64,000 bases of DNA from VBDM01 sp035651815 (lineage in GTDB: Bacteria > Pseudomonadota > Gammaproteobacteria > Burkholderiales > SG8-39), in the NCBI GenBank assembly GCA_035651815.1, contig DASRFB010000077.1:1-64000 (forward strand), read 5' to 3'. The notes under the pieces were generated by a model that did not search any database, was not told the origin of the DNA, and saw only the letters and a list, made by a program, of their open reading frames with translations. A program made the position numbers and the translations under genes. Below are positions 48,716 to 58,951 of the stretch, one piece after another. The stretch's first letter is position 1. Each line of letters begins with the position of its first letter.

Positions 48716-51256
48716 TCATCGCTCGGCCTCGGCGAGCGCGCGCTCGAGCGACGCGAGCGCGGCGCCGCAGTCGCGCGCGATGCGCCAGGCGAGCAGGGCG
48801 TCCAGCGCGGCGAGCGCCGCGGCCGCGACCCAGCCGCGGTCGAGGAGCGCGAGGACCGCGAGCGCGCCGACCGCGGCGACCGTCGCGACGGCCGCGGACG
48901 ACGGCCGGGGCCACGCGCGCCAGCGCGCGAGCTGCCGCCCGCCGCCGTGCTCCTCGAGCGCGAGCCGCACGCGCGCGCCGCCGAGCAGGCCGCGCCTCGT
49001 CTCGAGGTCCCAGCGGTCGTAGTCGCCGCCCGCGCGCACCGGTGCGCCGGCCTGCCGCAGCCGAGCCTCGATATCGCGCAGCCATTGCTCGGGCGCTCGC
49101 CCGTGCTCGCGCCACGCGCCGCGCACGAACGGCCGCGGCGCGATCCATTCGCCGGGCACGCGCCGCCACGGGGTGAGGCCGTGCCGCAGGCGCCCGATCA
49201 GGCGCGCGAGCGGCTGCATCAGATGCAGCAGCGCGGTGAGCGCGCGCCGCCTCGCGCCTTCGCCGGGCGAGCGCGCGCGCCGCGGGAAGCTCGCGCGCGA
49301 GGCCGCGAGCGCCGCCTGCGCGAGCGTCGCCGCCGCGGCGAGCGCGGCGAGCGGCAGCGCCGCGCGCAGCGGCGGCCACGAGAGACCCAGGAGCGAGAGC
49401 GCGGCGAGCGCCGCGATCACCAGATACCACTCGGGCATCAGCGGCAGCGCCGCGAGCGTGAGCGGCGCCGGCTCGTAGAGCGACTGGTACGCCGCGGTTC
49501 CCCAGGTGCCGCCGTAGACCCGCGCGGCGCGCCACGGGATCGGCAGCGCGAAGCCGCGGCCGTAGAGGCGTCCCGACCAGGCGAGGTGGCCGGCGCCGTT
49601 GTAGCGCTCGGGCCACTTCTCCTCGAGCAGCGCCTCGGCCTTGCCGTAGCCTTGCTGCTGGCGCCAGTACATCGCGATCGAGTTGCGGCGGTGGTGCCAG
49701 TCCATCGCGCCGGCGTGGAACCCGATGCGCCAGCCGCGCGCGAGCAGCCGCCAGCACAGGTCGACGTCGTCGCCGGCGGCGCGGTAGCGCGCGTCGAACC
49801 CGCCGACCGCCTCGAGCGCGTCGCGCCGGAACGCCATGTTGCACCCGGGAATGTGCTCGGCTTCCCGGTCGCTCGCGAGCACGTGCACGGGCCCGCCGGG
49901 CGCGTTGGCGATGCAGTCGGCGATCTCGCCGTCGCCGGGCGGCGCGATGTTCGGGCCGCCGACGCCGACCCAGTCGCCGCTCATGAACGCGTACGCGAGG
50001 TAGTGCAGCCAGTGCGGATCCGGATACGCGTCGTCGTCGATGTAGGCGACGATCTCGCCGCTCGCCGCGCGCCAGCCGGTGTTGCGCGCGGACGAGAGCC
50101 CGCGGTTCTCGGTGCTGATCAGGCGCACGGCGTGCTCGCGCGCGATCGCCGCCGTCGCGTCGGTCGAGCCGTCGTTCACGACGATCACCTCGAAGTCCGG
50201 GTACTCGACGCGCGCGAGCGCCGCCAGCGTGTCGCGGATGGTGCGCGCGCCGTTGTAGCTGCACACGACGACGCTCACGCGCGGCCACGCGAGCCCGGCC
50301 GGGAACGGCACCTCGGCGTACGCCGCGCCGATCGCGCCGAGCGCGGGCTTCGGCAGCCGCTCGCGCGTGACCAGGCCGAAGTCCCAGTCCTCGACGTCGT
50401 AGCCGCCGCGGTGCCACTCGTCGGTCCACGCGAAGACGAAGGTCCCGGCGCAGCCCGCGGCGAACGCGGTGCGCACCTGCCAGTCGAGGCTCTCGGCCTG
50501 AGCGGCCTCGCCGTTGCGGCGCGAGTCGAGGCCGATCTCGGCCATGACGAGCGGGCGCTCGCCGGCGAGGTTCTGCAGCCGCGCGAGGTAGGCCTCGAGC
50601 CGCTCGCGTTGCTCGAGATACACGTTGAAGCACACGAAGTCGAGGAAGGGCAGCCGCAGGTACTCGGTGGTCGGGAAGTTCACGTAGGTGACGAGCGCGT
50701 CCGGGTCCTCGTCCTTCGCCGCGCAATAGAGGCGGCGCACGAAGCGCTCGATGCGCGCGCGGCCGTGCCAGCGCACGATCGCCGGGGGGATCTCGTTGCC
50801 GACCGCGTAGCCGAGGACCGCGGGGTGCCCGGCGCACTCGCGCACGCCGGCGCGCACGCGCGCCTCGATCGCGTGCGCGCGCTCGGGCTCGTCGAGGAAG
50901 GCGACGTGCTGCTCCCACGGCAGGCCGACCAGCACGCGCAGCCCGTGCGCGAGCGCGGCGTCGAGCAGCGCGCGCGGCGGAACGGTGTAGAGGCGCACCG
51001 CGTTGATGCCGGCGGCCGCCATGGCCGAGAAATCGGCGTCGATCCGCGCGGGCCCGGGATAGTCGCCGCCGGGTCCGGGGCGGAAGGTGCCGTACGTGAC
51101 GCCGCGGATCCAGAGCTTCTCGTCGCCGGCGTAGAGGAACTTGCCCGCGACGCGCGGCCGCGCGTCGACGGTGTCGCGCGCCCGGGGCGTCGGCGCCGCC
51201 GCGTCCGCGGCCGGCGGCGCGTCGGCCTCGGCGCTCAGCGCGCGTGCCAGCGCCAC
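48716..51256 (-). CDS. Fused glycoside hydrolase/glycosyltransferase family 2 protein
   Basis: An 846-residue protein. Residues ~40-320 form a TIM-barrel glycosidase domain (WIRGVTYGTFRPG, GINAVRLYTVPPRA, acid in GYAVGNEIPP, second acid in VMAEIGLDS). Residues ~330-560 form a GT-A fold glycosyltransferase (VSVVVCSYNGARTIRDTLAA, VIVVNDGSTDATAA, YIDDDAYPDPHW, and GDDVDLCWRLLARGWRIG with the catalytic-base region). The C-terminal third has hydrophobic spans. Both catalytic acids of the glycosidase seem present. I place the start at GTG 51256, inside the end of galE; other starts are possible. It probably assembles and trims a surface glycan. Confidence 0.78.
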   Translation of the reverse strand: MALARALSAEADAPPAADAAAPTPRARDTVDARPRVAGKFLYAGDEKLWIRGVTYGTFRPGPGGDYPGPARIDADFSAMAAAGINAVRLYTVPPRALLDAALAHGLRVLVGLPWEQHVAFLDEPERAHAIEARVRAGVRECAGHPAVLGYAVGNEIPPAIVRWHGRARIERFVRRLYCAAKDEDPDALVTYVNFPTTEYLRLPFLDFVCFNVYLEQRERLEAYLARLQNLAGERPLVMAEIGLDSRRNGEAAQAESLDWQVRTAFAAGCAGTFVFAWTDEWHRGGYDVEDWDFGLVTRERLPKPALGAIGAAYAEVPFPAGLAWPRVSVVVCSYNGARTIRDTLAALARVEYPDFEVIVVNDGSTDATAAIAREHAVRLISTENRGLSSARNTGWRAASGEIVAYIDDDAYPDPHWLHYLAYAFMSGDWVGVGGPNIAPPGDGEIADCIANAPGGPVHVLASDREAEHIPGCNMAFRRDALEAVGGFDARYRAAGDDVDLCWRLLARGWRIGFHAGAMDWHHRRNSIAMYWRQQQGYGKAEALLEEKWPERYNGAGHLAWSGRLYGRGFALPIPWRAARVYGGTWGTAAYQSLYEPAPLTLAALPLMPEWYLVIAALAALSLLGLSWPPLRAALPLAALAAAATLAQAALAASRASFPRRARSPGEGARRRALTALLHLMQPLARLIGRLRHGLTPWRRVPGEWIAPRPFVRGAWREHGRAPEQWLRDIEARLRQAGAPVRAGGDYDRWDLETRRGLLGGARVRLALEEHGGGRQLARWRAWPRPSSAAVATVAAVGALAVLALLDRGWVAAAALAALDALLAWRIARDCGAALASLERALAEAER

Positions 51257-52209
51257 GCCGTGTCGACGATCGTCTCGAGCCCGGAGCATCGCGGCTCCCA
51301 GCCGAGCAGCTCGCGCGCCCGGGCCGCGTCCGCGACCAGGCACGCGGGATCGCCCGCGCGGCGGGCGACGTCGCGCCGCGGCACGGCGCGGCGCGCGACG
51401 CGCTCGACCGCGGCGATCACTTCGCGGACCGAGTGGCCGCGCCCCGTGCCGAGGTTGACGGCGACGCTGCCGCCGCCGTCGAGCAGGTAGTCGAGCGCGC
51501 GCGCGTGCGCGTCGGCGAGATCGCTCACGTGCACGTAGTCGCGCACGGCGGTGCCGTCGGCGCTCGGGTAGTCGGTGCCGCAGACCGCGAGCGGCGGCTG
51601 CGTGCCGAGCGCGGCCCCGATCGCGAGCGGGATGAGGTGCGTCTCGGGATCGTGGTCCTCGCCGATCTCGCCGTCGAGGTCCGCGCCCGCGGCGTTGAAG
51701 TAGCGCAGCGCGACCGAGCGCAGGCCGTGGGCCGCGCCGTACCAGTGCAGCGCGCGCTCGGCGACGCGCTTCGACTCGCCGTACGGGCTGATCGGATCCT
51801 GCGGGTGGCGCTCGTCGATCGGCAGCGATCGCGGCACGCCGTAGGTCGCGCAGGTCGAGGAGAACACGATCGCGCGCACGTCGCAGGCCCGCATCGCGTC
51901 GAGCACCGACAGCGTGCCGGCGACGTTGTTCCCGAAGTACTTGCCGGGGTCGCGCATCGACTCGCCCACGTAGGCGTAGGCGGCGAAGTGCACGACCGCC
52001 GCGACGCGGTGCTCGCGCATCGTGCGCTCGAGGAGCGCGCGGTCGCGCACGTCGCCCTGGACGAGCGGGCCCCAGCGCACGGCCGAGGCGTGGCCGTGCT
52101 CGAGACTGTCGAGCGTGACCGGCACGTGGCCCGCGCGCGCGAGCGCCTTGCAGGCGTGGCTGCCGATGTAGCCGGCCCCGCCCGTCACGAGAACGGCGCG
52201 CCGGGACAT
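51235..52209 (-). CDS. galE: UDP-glucose 4-epimerase
   Basis: A 324-residue extended SDR enzyme that interconverts UDP-glucose and UDP-galactose. It shows the NAD site GGAGYIGSH (9-17), DSLEHGHASAVRWG, the catalytic serine/threonine region SSTCATYG, Y-x3-K in YGESKRVAE, and VALRYFNAAGADLDGEIGED, all typical of GalE. It lies between the UDP-glucuronate decarboxylase gene (11-base gap) and the glycosidase/glycosyltransferase gene (overlap), so it should supply UDP-galactose to the same glycan. Confidence 0.94.
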   Translation of the reverse strand: MSRRAVLVTGGAGYIGSHACKALARAGHVPVTLDSLEHGHASAVRWGPLVQGDVRDRALLERTMREHRVAAVVHFAAYAYVGESMRDPGKYFGNNVAGTLSVLDAMRACDVRAIVFSSTCATYGVPRSLPIDERHPQDPISPYGESKRVAERALHWYGAAHGLRSVALRYFNAAGADLDGEIGEDHDPETHLIPLAIGAALGTQPPLAVCGTDYPSADGTAVRDYVHVSDLADAHARALDYLLDGGGSVAVNLGTGRGHSVREVIAAVERVARRAVPRRDVARRAGDPACLVADAARARELLGWEPRCSGLETIVDTAWRWHAR

Positions 52210-52220
52210 GCGCTCGCGCT

Positions 52221-53204
<984 letters not shown>

Positions 53205-53358
53205 GCGCAGGGAAGCCCGATCGGTGATGTACCGATGCCGATGTTATAGAGCGAACCCCGGCTCCCCTCGTGACGGAGAGCGGCCGGTCCATGGTCCTTA
53301 CGGAGTGTCCGGGCGCGGAGACGCCGCGCCCTCCCCCGAAACCGGCTAGCATCGCGCG

Positions 53359-53751
53359 ATGCGCGTGTTCCGCATCTTCACCGGGCCGTCGGGAGAGTCG
53401 GCGATCGAGGTCCGCCGCGTCCCGATGAGCGGCGGCGAGCGGCCCATGTCGCAGAGCTTCCGCTGCGAATCGATGTTCTTCCGCGAGACGCCCGAGGGTC
53501 ACGTGCAGGACCTGCACAACGCGCCGCGGCGGCAGCTGATCTTCCTCGTGTCGGGGCTGCTCGAGCTCGAGTCGAGCACCGGCCGGCGCTTCGTCTGCCG
53601 GCCCGGCGACCTCATCTTCGCCGAGGACACGACCGGCCGGGGCCACATCACGCGGTCGCTCCGCGACGTGCGCGGGTTCGTGCACGTGGCGATGCCGGCC
53701 GACTTCGACGTCTCGGGCTGGCCGCTCGAGGAGGCGCATCCGCCCGGCTGA
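53359..53751 (+). CDS. Small cupin-like protein
   Basis: A 130-residue protein predicted to be one cupin barrel: LHNAPRRQLIFLVSGLLELE in place of motif 1 and FVCRPGDLIFAEDTTGRGH in place of motif 2. Only one histidine remains in the first motif and one in the second, so metal binding may be altered. ATG 53359 has no clear ribosome-binding site. It stands alone, divergent from the glycan operon. Confidence 0.7.
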   Translation: MRVFRIFTGPSGESAIEVRRVPMSGGERPMSQSFRCESMFFRETPEGHVQDLHNAPRRQLIFLVSGLLELESSTGRRFVCRPGDLIFAEDTTGRGHITRSLRDVRGFVHVAMPADFDVSGWPLEEAHPPG

Positions 53752-53926
53752 CGGGCCCCCGACACGGGCCGCCCGCGCGCGGACGGGCGAGCGTGCGTAT
53801 TGCGCGCGGCGAGCGAATCTCCTGTTCCGCCCGGCGGGACGCTAAGTCAAACTCCACGTTCTGCGGAACCGATCCCGGGGCTGGGCCAGCCCGTCCGGGG
53901 CGCCGCAGATCAGGGAGGCAACAACA

Positions 53927-54397
53927 ATGAGAGCTGGCCCCAGGACCGGCTCCACCGGATTCACCGCCATCGAGGTGCTGATCGCGCTCGCCATTCTCGG
54001 CGTGCTTGCGAGCCTCGCCTACTCGCGCTATACGGACTACACCGAGCGGGTGCGCGTGTCGACCGCGACCACCGACATCAACGCCATCGCGTTCCTGGTG
54101 GTCCAGTACAACCTCGACAACCGGCGCTTCCCCGACTCGCTCGCCGACGTCCGGCAGGACAGCAAGCTCGACCCTTGGGGCCGGCCCTATGCCTACTTCA
54201 ACCTCGTGTCGCACAAGGGCGACGGCAAGGCGAGGAAGGACAAGCAGCTCAACCCGCTGAACAGCGACTTCGACCTGTACAGCGTGGGCAAGGACGGCTC
54301 CTCCTCGTCCTCGCTGCAGGCGAAGAACAGCCGCGACGACGTCGTGCGGGCGCGCGACGGCCGGTTCGTCGGGCTCGCGTCGGAGTTCGACCCGTGA
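53927..54397 (+). CDS. GspG-like type II pseudopilin (orphan)
   Basis: A 156-residue pilin-like protein. The prepilin peptidase site is at G11|F12 with the required glutamate at +5 (GFTAIEVLIALAILGVLASL). The C-terminal globular domain has DPWGRPY and FDLYSVGKDG, which form the calcium-binding loop of GspG, the major pseudopilin of type II secretion. No other secretion gene is nearby. Its TGA overlaps by one base the ATG of the GGDEF-EAL gene. ATG 53927 follows GGGAGGCAAC. Confidence 0.88.
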   Translation: MRAGPRTGSTGFTAIEVLIALAILGVLASLAYSRYTDYTERVRVSTATTDINAIAFLVVQYNLDNRRFPDSLADVRQDSKLDPWGRPYAYFNLVSHKGDGKARKDKQLNPLNSDFDLYSVGKDGSSSSSLQAKNSRDDVVRARDGRFVGLASEFDP

Positions 54398-57222
54398 TGC
54401 GGCTCCTGCGGCGGCCCTTCCCCGGCCGCGTGGCGCGCCGGGTGTTCCTCGCCTTCGTACTGTCGGCGTTCGTCCCGCTCGGCCTGATGGCCGTGATCTC
54501 GCTCGCCGAGGTGCGCGACGTGCTGCTGGTCGAGGCCGAGCAGCGCCTCGCGGCGAGGAGCAAGGCCTACGGCGACACGCTGCTCGATCACCTGCTGCTC
54601 GCGACGGAGGCCGCGGCCGGAGCCATCAGCCGCAGCGAGCGCGGCGGCTGGCGCGCGCCCGAATCGCTCCGTCGCTATTTCCGCACGCTGGGCATCGTCG
54701 ATGCGAGAAACGCGGTCACGCCCGTCATGGGCGACGCCGTGCTACCCGAGGTGCCCGACGAGCTGCGCCGGCGCCTCGCCTCGGGACGGCACGCGTTCGT
54801 CTTCACGCCCGCGCACGGAAGCGCGCGCGTGTTCCTGCTCGTGCCCGATCCCAGCATCGCCCCGGGGACGGTGCTCTTCGGCGAGCTGCAGCCCGAGTTC
54901 CTGTGGGGCGCGCTCGACGTGCTGCCCGCGGCCACCGACTTCTGCGTCATCGACGAGGACACGCGCACCATCCTGTTCTGCAGCGCGCCGGCGTTGTCGG
55001 GCGGGGCGCTGCACACGATCGACGCCCTCGCCGGCCGCTCGACCGCGACGTCGACGACGTTCGAGCTCGGGCCGGAGACGATGCGCGCGGTCGCGTGGGG
55101 CCAGTTCATGCGCGCCGAGTTCGGCGTCGGCGAATGGATCGTGGTCGCGGCGCAGCCCGAGCGCTTCCTGCTCCGGCGCATCGCCGAGTTCCGCAAGCTC
55201 TACGTGCCCGTCGTGCTGCTAGCCCTGCTGATCGTCGCGTGGCTGACGGTGCGTCAGATCAGGACGATCCTGGTGCCGATCGACGAGCTCGCCGCCGGCG
55301 CGCGCCGCGTCGCGCACAACGACTTCTCCAGGGCGGTCGAGGTCCACCGCGACGACGAGTTCGGCGAGCTCGCCGCCGCCTTCAACCGCATGTCGACGCG
55401 GGTCGGGCGCCAGTTCTCGGTGCTGACCGCGCTGGCCGAGATCGACCGGCTCATCCTCTCCAGCGAGGAGACCGAATCGGTCATCGCCACGGTGCTCCGG
55501 CGGATCGGCGAGCTGATCGCGGGAAGCTGCCCGAGCGTCATGCTGCTCGATCACGACAACCCGGGCCTCGCGCACATCTACGCGCCCGCGCCCGAGGCGC
55601 CCGAGCGCGTGGTCGCGGCGCGCCACGAGCTGCAGGCGGCCGATTGCGCGACGCTCGAAGGGCTGCAGAACGGCTTCTGGACCGACCCGAGGGAGGACCG
55701 CGCCGCGTACCTCGCGCGCCAGCGCGCGCGCGCCGTGATGGCGGCATACGTGCAGCCGATCCACTGGCGGGGCGCGGTCTGCGGCGCGCTGGTGCTCGGG
55801 CAGCCCGGGCCCTCGGCCCTCGGCGAGGACGACCGCAAGCACGTGCGCGACTTCGCCGACCGCGTCGCGGTGGCGATCTCCTCCGCGTGGCGCGACGAGC
55901 AGCTGTACGTGCAGGCGCATTTCGACACGCTGACCGGCCTGCCGAACCGCTCGCTGCTCAAAGACCGGCTCACGCAGGAGATCGCGCGCTGCGTGCGCGA
56001 GTCGGGCTCGTTCGCCGTGCTCTTCATCGACCTCGACCACTTCAAGGACGTGAACGACGCGCTCGGCCACACGTCGGGCGACGCCGCGCTGCGCGAGGCG
56101 GCGCGAAGGATCTCGCGCTGCCTGCGCGACAGCGACACGGTGTCGCGCCTCGGGGGGGACGAGTTCAACGTCGTCCTCACGCAGCTCCAGGACCCGCAGG
56201 ACGCCGGCCGCATCGCCGAGAACGTCATCCGGTCGCTTTCGGAGGCGTTCGTCATCGACGGCCAGAGCTCGTTCCTTTCCGCGAGCATCGGCATCGCGCT
56301 CTATCCCCAGGACGGCCGCTCCGCCGACGAGCTGATCAAGAACGCCGACACCGCGATGTACCGCGCGAAAGCGGGCGGCCGCGGCCAGGCCGTGTACTTC
56401 GAGGAGGCGATGAACGCCGAGGCGGTGTCGCGCGTCACGCTCGGCCGCGAGCTGCGCCGCGCGATCGACCAGCGCGAGCTCGAGCTCTACTACCAGCCGG
56501 TGCTCGACCTGCGCAGCGGCGGCATCCGCGGCGCCGAGGCGCTGCTGCGCTGGCACCACCCGGCGCAGGGCCTGACGCTGCCCGCGCGCTTCATCCGCCT
56601 CGCCGAGGACTCGGGATACATCGAGCAGCTCGGGCGCTGGGTGATCGAGGAGGCCAGCCGGCAGCTCGCGCGCTGGCAGGCGCGGGGGGCCGCGCCGCCG
56701 CGGCTCGCCGTGAACGTGTCGGCGCGGCAGTTCCGCGGCCCCGCGCTGGTCGATATCGTGCGCGACGCGACGCGCGCCGCCGGCATCTCGCCCGCGAGCC
56801 TCGAGGTCGAGATCACCGAGACGGCGTTGATCGACCACGGGCCGGCGGTCGAGGACATGCTGCGCGAGCTGGTGACGCTGGGCGTGGGCCTGTCGCTCGA
56901 CGACTTCGGCACCGGGTTCTCGTCCATGGCGTATCTCAAGCGCTTTCCGGTCGACACGGTGAAGATCGACCGCGTGTTCGTCGAGAGCCTCGGCCGCGAG
57001 GCGGACTCCGAGGTCATCGTCGCGGCGATCATCGCGATGTCGCACGCGCTCGGCAAGTCGGTGATCGCCGAGGGCGCCGAGACCGAGGAGCAGATCGGCC
57101 TGCTGAAGCGCCTCGAGTGCGACGGCGCCCAGGGCTACGGCTTCGCGCGCCCGCTCACCGCGGAGCAGTTCTCCCGCTTCGCGCTCGAGCGCGACCTTCT
57201 CGGGACCGGCGCCGCGGGCTGA
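54397..57222 (+). CDS. Cache-HAMP-GAF-GGDEF-EAL cyclic-di-GMP protein
   Basis: A 941-residue inner-membrane protein. Two membrane helices (~17-37 and ~268-288) enclose a periplasmic Cache-like sensor domain. HAMP follows (PIDELAAGARRVAHNDFSRA), then a GAF domain (~340-500), an intact GGDEF at 586-590 (SRLGGDEFNV) with an upstream I-site-like R-x2-D in the RDSD segment, and an EAL domain with EAL at 714-716 and DDFGTGFSS. It may both make and break cyclic di-GMP. I start it at ATG 54397, overlapping the pseudopilin stop by one base, so the two are translationally coupled. Confidence 0.93.
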   Translation: MRLLRRPFPGRVARRVFLAFVLSAFVPLGLMAVISLAEVRDVLLVEAEQRLAARSKAYGDTLLDHLLLATEAAAGAISRSERGGWRAPESLRRYFRTLGIVDARNAVTPVMGDAVLPEVPDELRRRLASGRHAFVFTPAHGSARVFLLVPDPSIAPGTVLFGELQPEFLWGALDVLPAATDFCVIDEDTRTILFCSAPALSGGALHTIDALAGRSTATSTTFELGPETMRAVAWGQFMRAEFGVGEWIVVAAQPERFLLRRIAEFRKLYVPVVLLALLIVAWLTVRQIRTILVPIDELAAGARRVAHNDFSRAVEVHRDDEFGELAAAFNRMSTRVGRQFSVLTALAEIDRLILSSEETESVIATVLRRIGELIAGSCPSVMLLDHDNPGLAHIYAPAPEAPERVVAARHELQAADCATLEGLQNGFWTDPREDRAAYLARQRARAVMAAYVQPIHWRGAVCGALVLGQPGPSALGEDDRKHVRDFADRVAVAISSAWRDEQLYVQAHFDTLTGLPNRSLLKDRLTQEIARCVRESGSFAVLFIDLDHFKDVNDALGHTSGDAALREAARRISRCLRDSDTVSRLGGDEFNVVLTQLQDPQDAGRIAENVIRSLSEAFVIDGQSSFLSASIGIALYPQDGRSADELIKNADTAMYRAKAGGRGQAVYFEEAMNAEAVSRVTLGRELRRAIDQRELELYYQPVLDLRSGGIRGAEALLRWHHPAQGLTLPARFIRLAEDSGYIEQLGRWVIEEASRQLARWQARGAAPPRLAVNVSARQFRGPALVDIVRDATRAAGISPASLEVEITETALIDHGPAVEDMLRELVTLGVGLSLDDFGTGFSSMAYLKRFPVDTVKIDRVFVESLGREADSEVIVAAIIAMSHALGKSVIAEGAETEEQIGLLKRLECDGAQGYGFARPLTAEQFSRFALERDLLGTGAAG

Positions 57223-57234
57223 GGCGCGCGCGGC

Positions 57235-58194
57235 TCACTCGAGCCGCACGCCCGCCTCGCGGATGATCTTCGCGTACTTCGCGTCCTCGGCGGCGATGAA
57301 CGCCGCGAACTGCGCCGGCGTGCTGCCGATCACCTCGCCGCCCTGCGCGGCGATGCGCTCGGCGACGTCGGGCAGCTTCAGCGCGCGGGCGGTGTCGTCG
57401 TGGATCTTCGCGATCACGTCCTTCGGCGTCCCCGCCGGCGCGAGCAGGCCGAACCACAGCGACGTGTCGAAGCCCGGGAAGCCCGACTCCGCCATCGTCG
57501 GCACGTCCGGGGCGATCGGCGAGCGCTTCGGCGTCGTCACGGCCAGGATCCGCAGCTTGCCCGCCTTCGCCTGCGGGCTGATGGTGAGGATGCCGTAGAC
57601 GCCGATCGGCACCTGCCCGCCGATCACGTCGGGGATCGACTGGCCCGCGCCCTTGTACGGGACGTGCACGAGCTTGATGCCCGCCGCGGCCTGGAGGATC
57701 TCCCCGGTCAGATGCTGCGTGCTCGCGGTGCCGGGCGTCGCGTAGCCGAGCGTCCCCGGCTTCGCCTTCGCGAGCGCCACGAGAGCGGCGATGTCCTTCG
57801 CCGGAACGCCCGGGTTCACCGCGATCACGAGCGGCGTCACCGTCACCAGCGTGATCGGGGCGAGGTCGCGCCGCGGGTCGTACGGCACCTTGGGAAAGAC
57901 GTGGTGGTTGACCGCGACCTCCTGCGGCGAGCACATGAGCAGCGTGTAGCCGTCGGGCGCGCTCTTCGCCACCGCGTCGGCGCCGATCATGCCGCTCGCG
58001 CCGACGCGGTTCTCGACCACGACCGGCTGGCCCCAGCGCTCGCCGAGCTTCTGCCCGACCGCGCGCGCGAGGAGATCCGTGCTGCCGCCGGGCGAGAAGG
58101 CGACGATGATCTTCACGGGCTTCGCGGGGTACTGCTGGGCCGCGGCGCCGGAGGCGCCGAGGACCATCGCGAGCAGGCAGACGCTGCGCTTCAT
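57235..58194 (-). CDS. Bug/TctC-family periplasmic solute receptor
   Basis: A 319-residue receptor with a signal peptide (~1-20, LGASGAAAQ) and the blocks YPAKPVKIIVAFSPGGSTD, ENRVGASGMIG, SAPDGYTLL, HVPYKGAGQSIPDVIGGQV and PTMAESGFPGFD. The PGGSTD ligand loop is intact. It is the first of three Bug receptors on the minus strand between 57 and 62 kb. Read in the gene direction, the SRAP gene at 58225-58932 is upstream and ends 30 bases before this start. Confidence 0.92.
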   Translation of the reverse strand: MKRSVCLLAMVLGASGAAAQQYPAKPVKIIVAFSPGGSTDLLARAVGQKLGERWGQPVVVENRVGASGMIGADAVAKSAPDGYTLLMCSPQEVAVNHHVFPKVPYDPRRDLAPITLVTVTPLVIAVNPGVPAKDIAALVALAKAKPGTLGYATPGTASTQHLTGEILQAAAGIKLVHVPYKGAGQSIPDVIGGQVPIGVYGILTISPQAKAGKLRILAVTTPKRSPIAPDVPTMAESGFPGFDTSLWFGLLAPAGTPKDVIAKIHDDTARALKLPDVAERIAAQGGEVIGSTPAQFAAFIAAEDAKYAKIIREAGVRLE

Positions 58195-58224
58195 CGGTCG
58201 CTCCTCAAGTTGCGCGCGGGCATT

Positions 58225-58932
58225 CTACCGCTCGCGCTCGATCAGCTCCGGGCCGTCGCGGCCGGCGTCGTTCACGAGCGGGCGCACCCGCCAGTGCACG
58301 AAGGCCTCGGGCGGCATGGCGCGCGCGGCGAGCGCGCGCGCCGCCTCGGGATCGTCGAGCGAGCGGTCGAGCCACGCCGCATATGCGCTCTCGGGCAGGA
58401 CGACCGGCGCGCGGCCGTGGATCGCCGCGAGCGCGCCCGACGCGGGCCCGGTGAGGATCGCGCACGAGCGCAGCGCCTCGCCGGTCCCCGGGTCCTTCCA
58501 GTACGCCGCGAGCCCGGCGAAGCACGCGAGCGCGCCGTCGGCGCGGCGGATGTAGCGCGGCTGCTTCGCCGCGACGATCTCGCCGGTCGCGGGATCGGTG
58601 CGCTCGGCCGGGCCCCACTCGTACCAGCCCTCGGCCGGGACCAGGCAGCGCGAGCGCGCGAGCGCGTCGCGCCACATCGGCTTCGCCGCCGCCTCCTCGA
58701 CGCGCGCGTTGAAGCTCGCGCGAGGCGGCTTCGCTTCTTTCCACCAGTGCGGGACCAGGCCCCAGCGGCCCGAGGCGATCTCGGGCTCGCCGGAGCCGGC
58801 GCGGGCGCGGACGAACGGCACGGTGTCCGTGGGACAGACGTTGAAGCGGTGCGCGAGCGGGTTGGCGCGCGCCGCGACGCGGAAGGCGCGCGCGATCGCG
58901 GCTTCCTCGGGACTGACGTAGCGGCCGCACAT
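58225..58932 (-). CDS. SOS response-associated peptidase (SRAP/YedK family)
   Basis: A 235-residue protein that should form a thiazolidine cross-link with abasic sites in single-stranded DNA through its N-terminal cysteine. Required residues are visible: C2 in MCGRY, asparagine in SFNARVEE, glutamate in PAEGWYEW and histidine in AAIHGRAPVVLPE. RWGLVPHWW is the family's DNA-binding segment. ATG 58932 fixes C2, which must be residue 2 after methionine removal, so the start is certain. No LexA box was identified upstream. Confidence 0.94.
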   Translation of the reverse strand: MCGRYVSPEEAAIARAFRVAARANPLAHRFNVCPTDTVPFVRARAGSGEPEIASGRWGLVPHWWKEAKPPRASFNARVEEAAAKPMWRDALARSRCLVPAEGWYEWGPAERTDPATGEIVAAKQPRYIRRADGALACFAGLAAYWKDPGTGEALRSCAILTGPASGALAAIHGRAPVVLPESAYAAWLDRSLDDPEAARALAARAMPPEAFVHWRVRPLVNDAGRDGPELIERER

Positions 58933-58951
58933 CGCCGCTATCTTATTCGCC

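Noticed and set aside
48305..51490. A 1061-codon open frame on the plus strand
   Set aside because: Antisense to the ABC exporter and the glycosidase/glycosyltransferase fusion, both of which have complete motifs; composition is that of a shadow frame.
55219..57045. A 608-codon open frame on the minus strand
   Set aside because: Antisense to the GAF-GGDEF-EAL part of the cyclic-di-GMP protein; no protein-like features.
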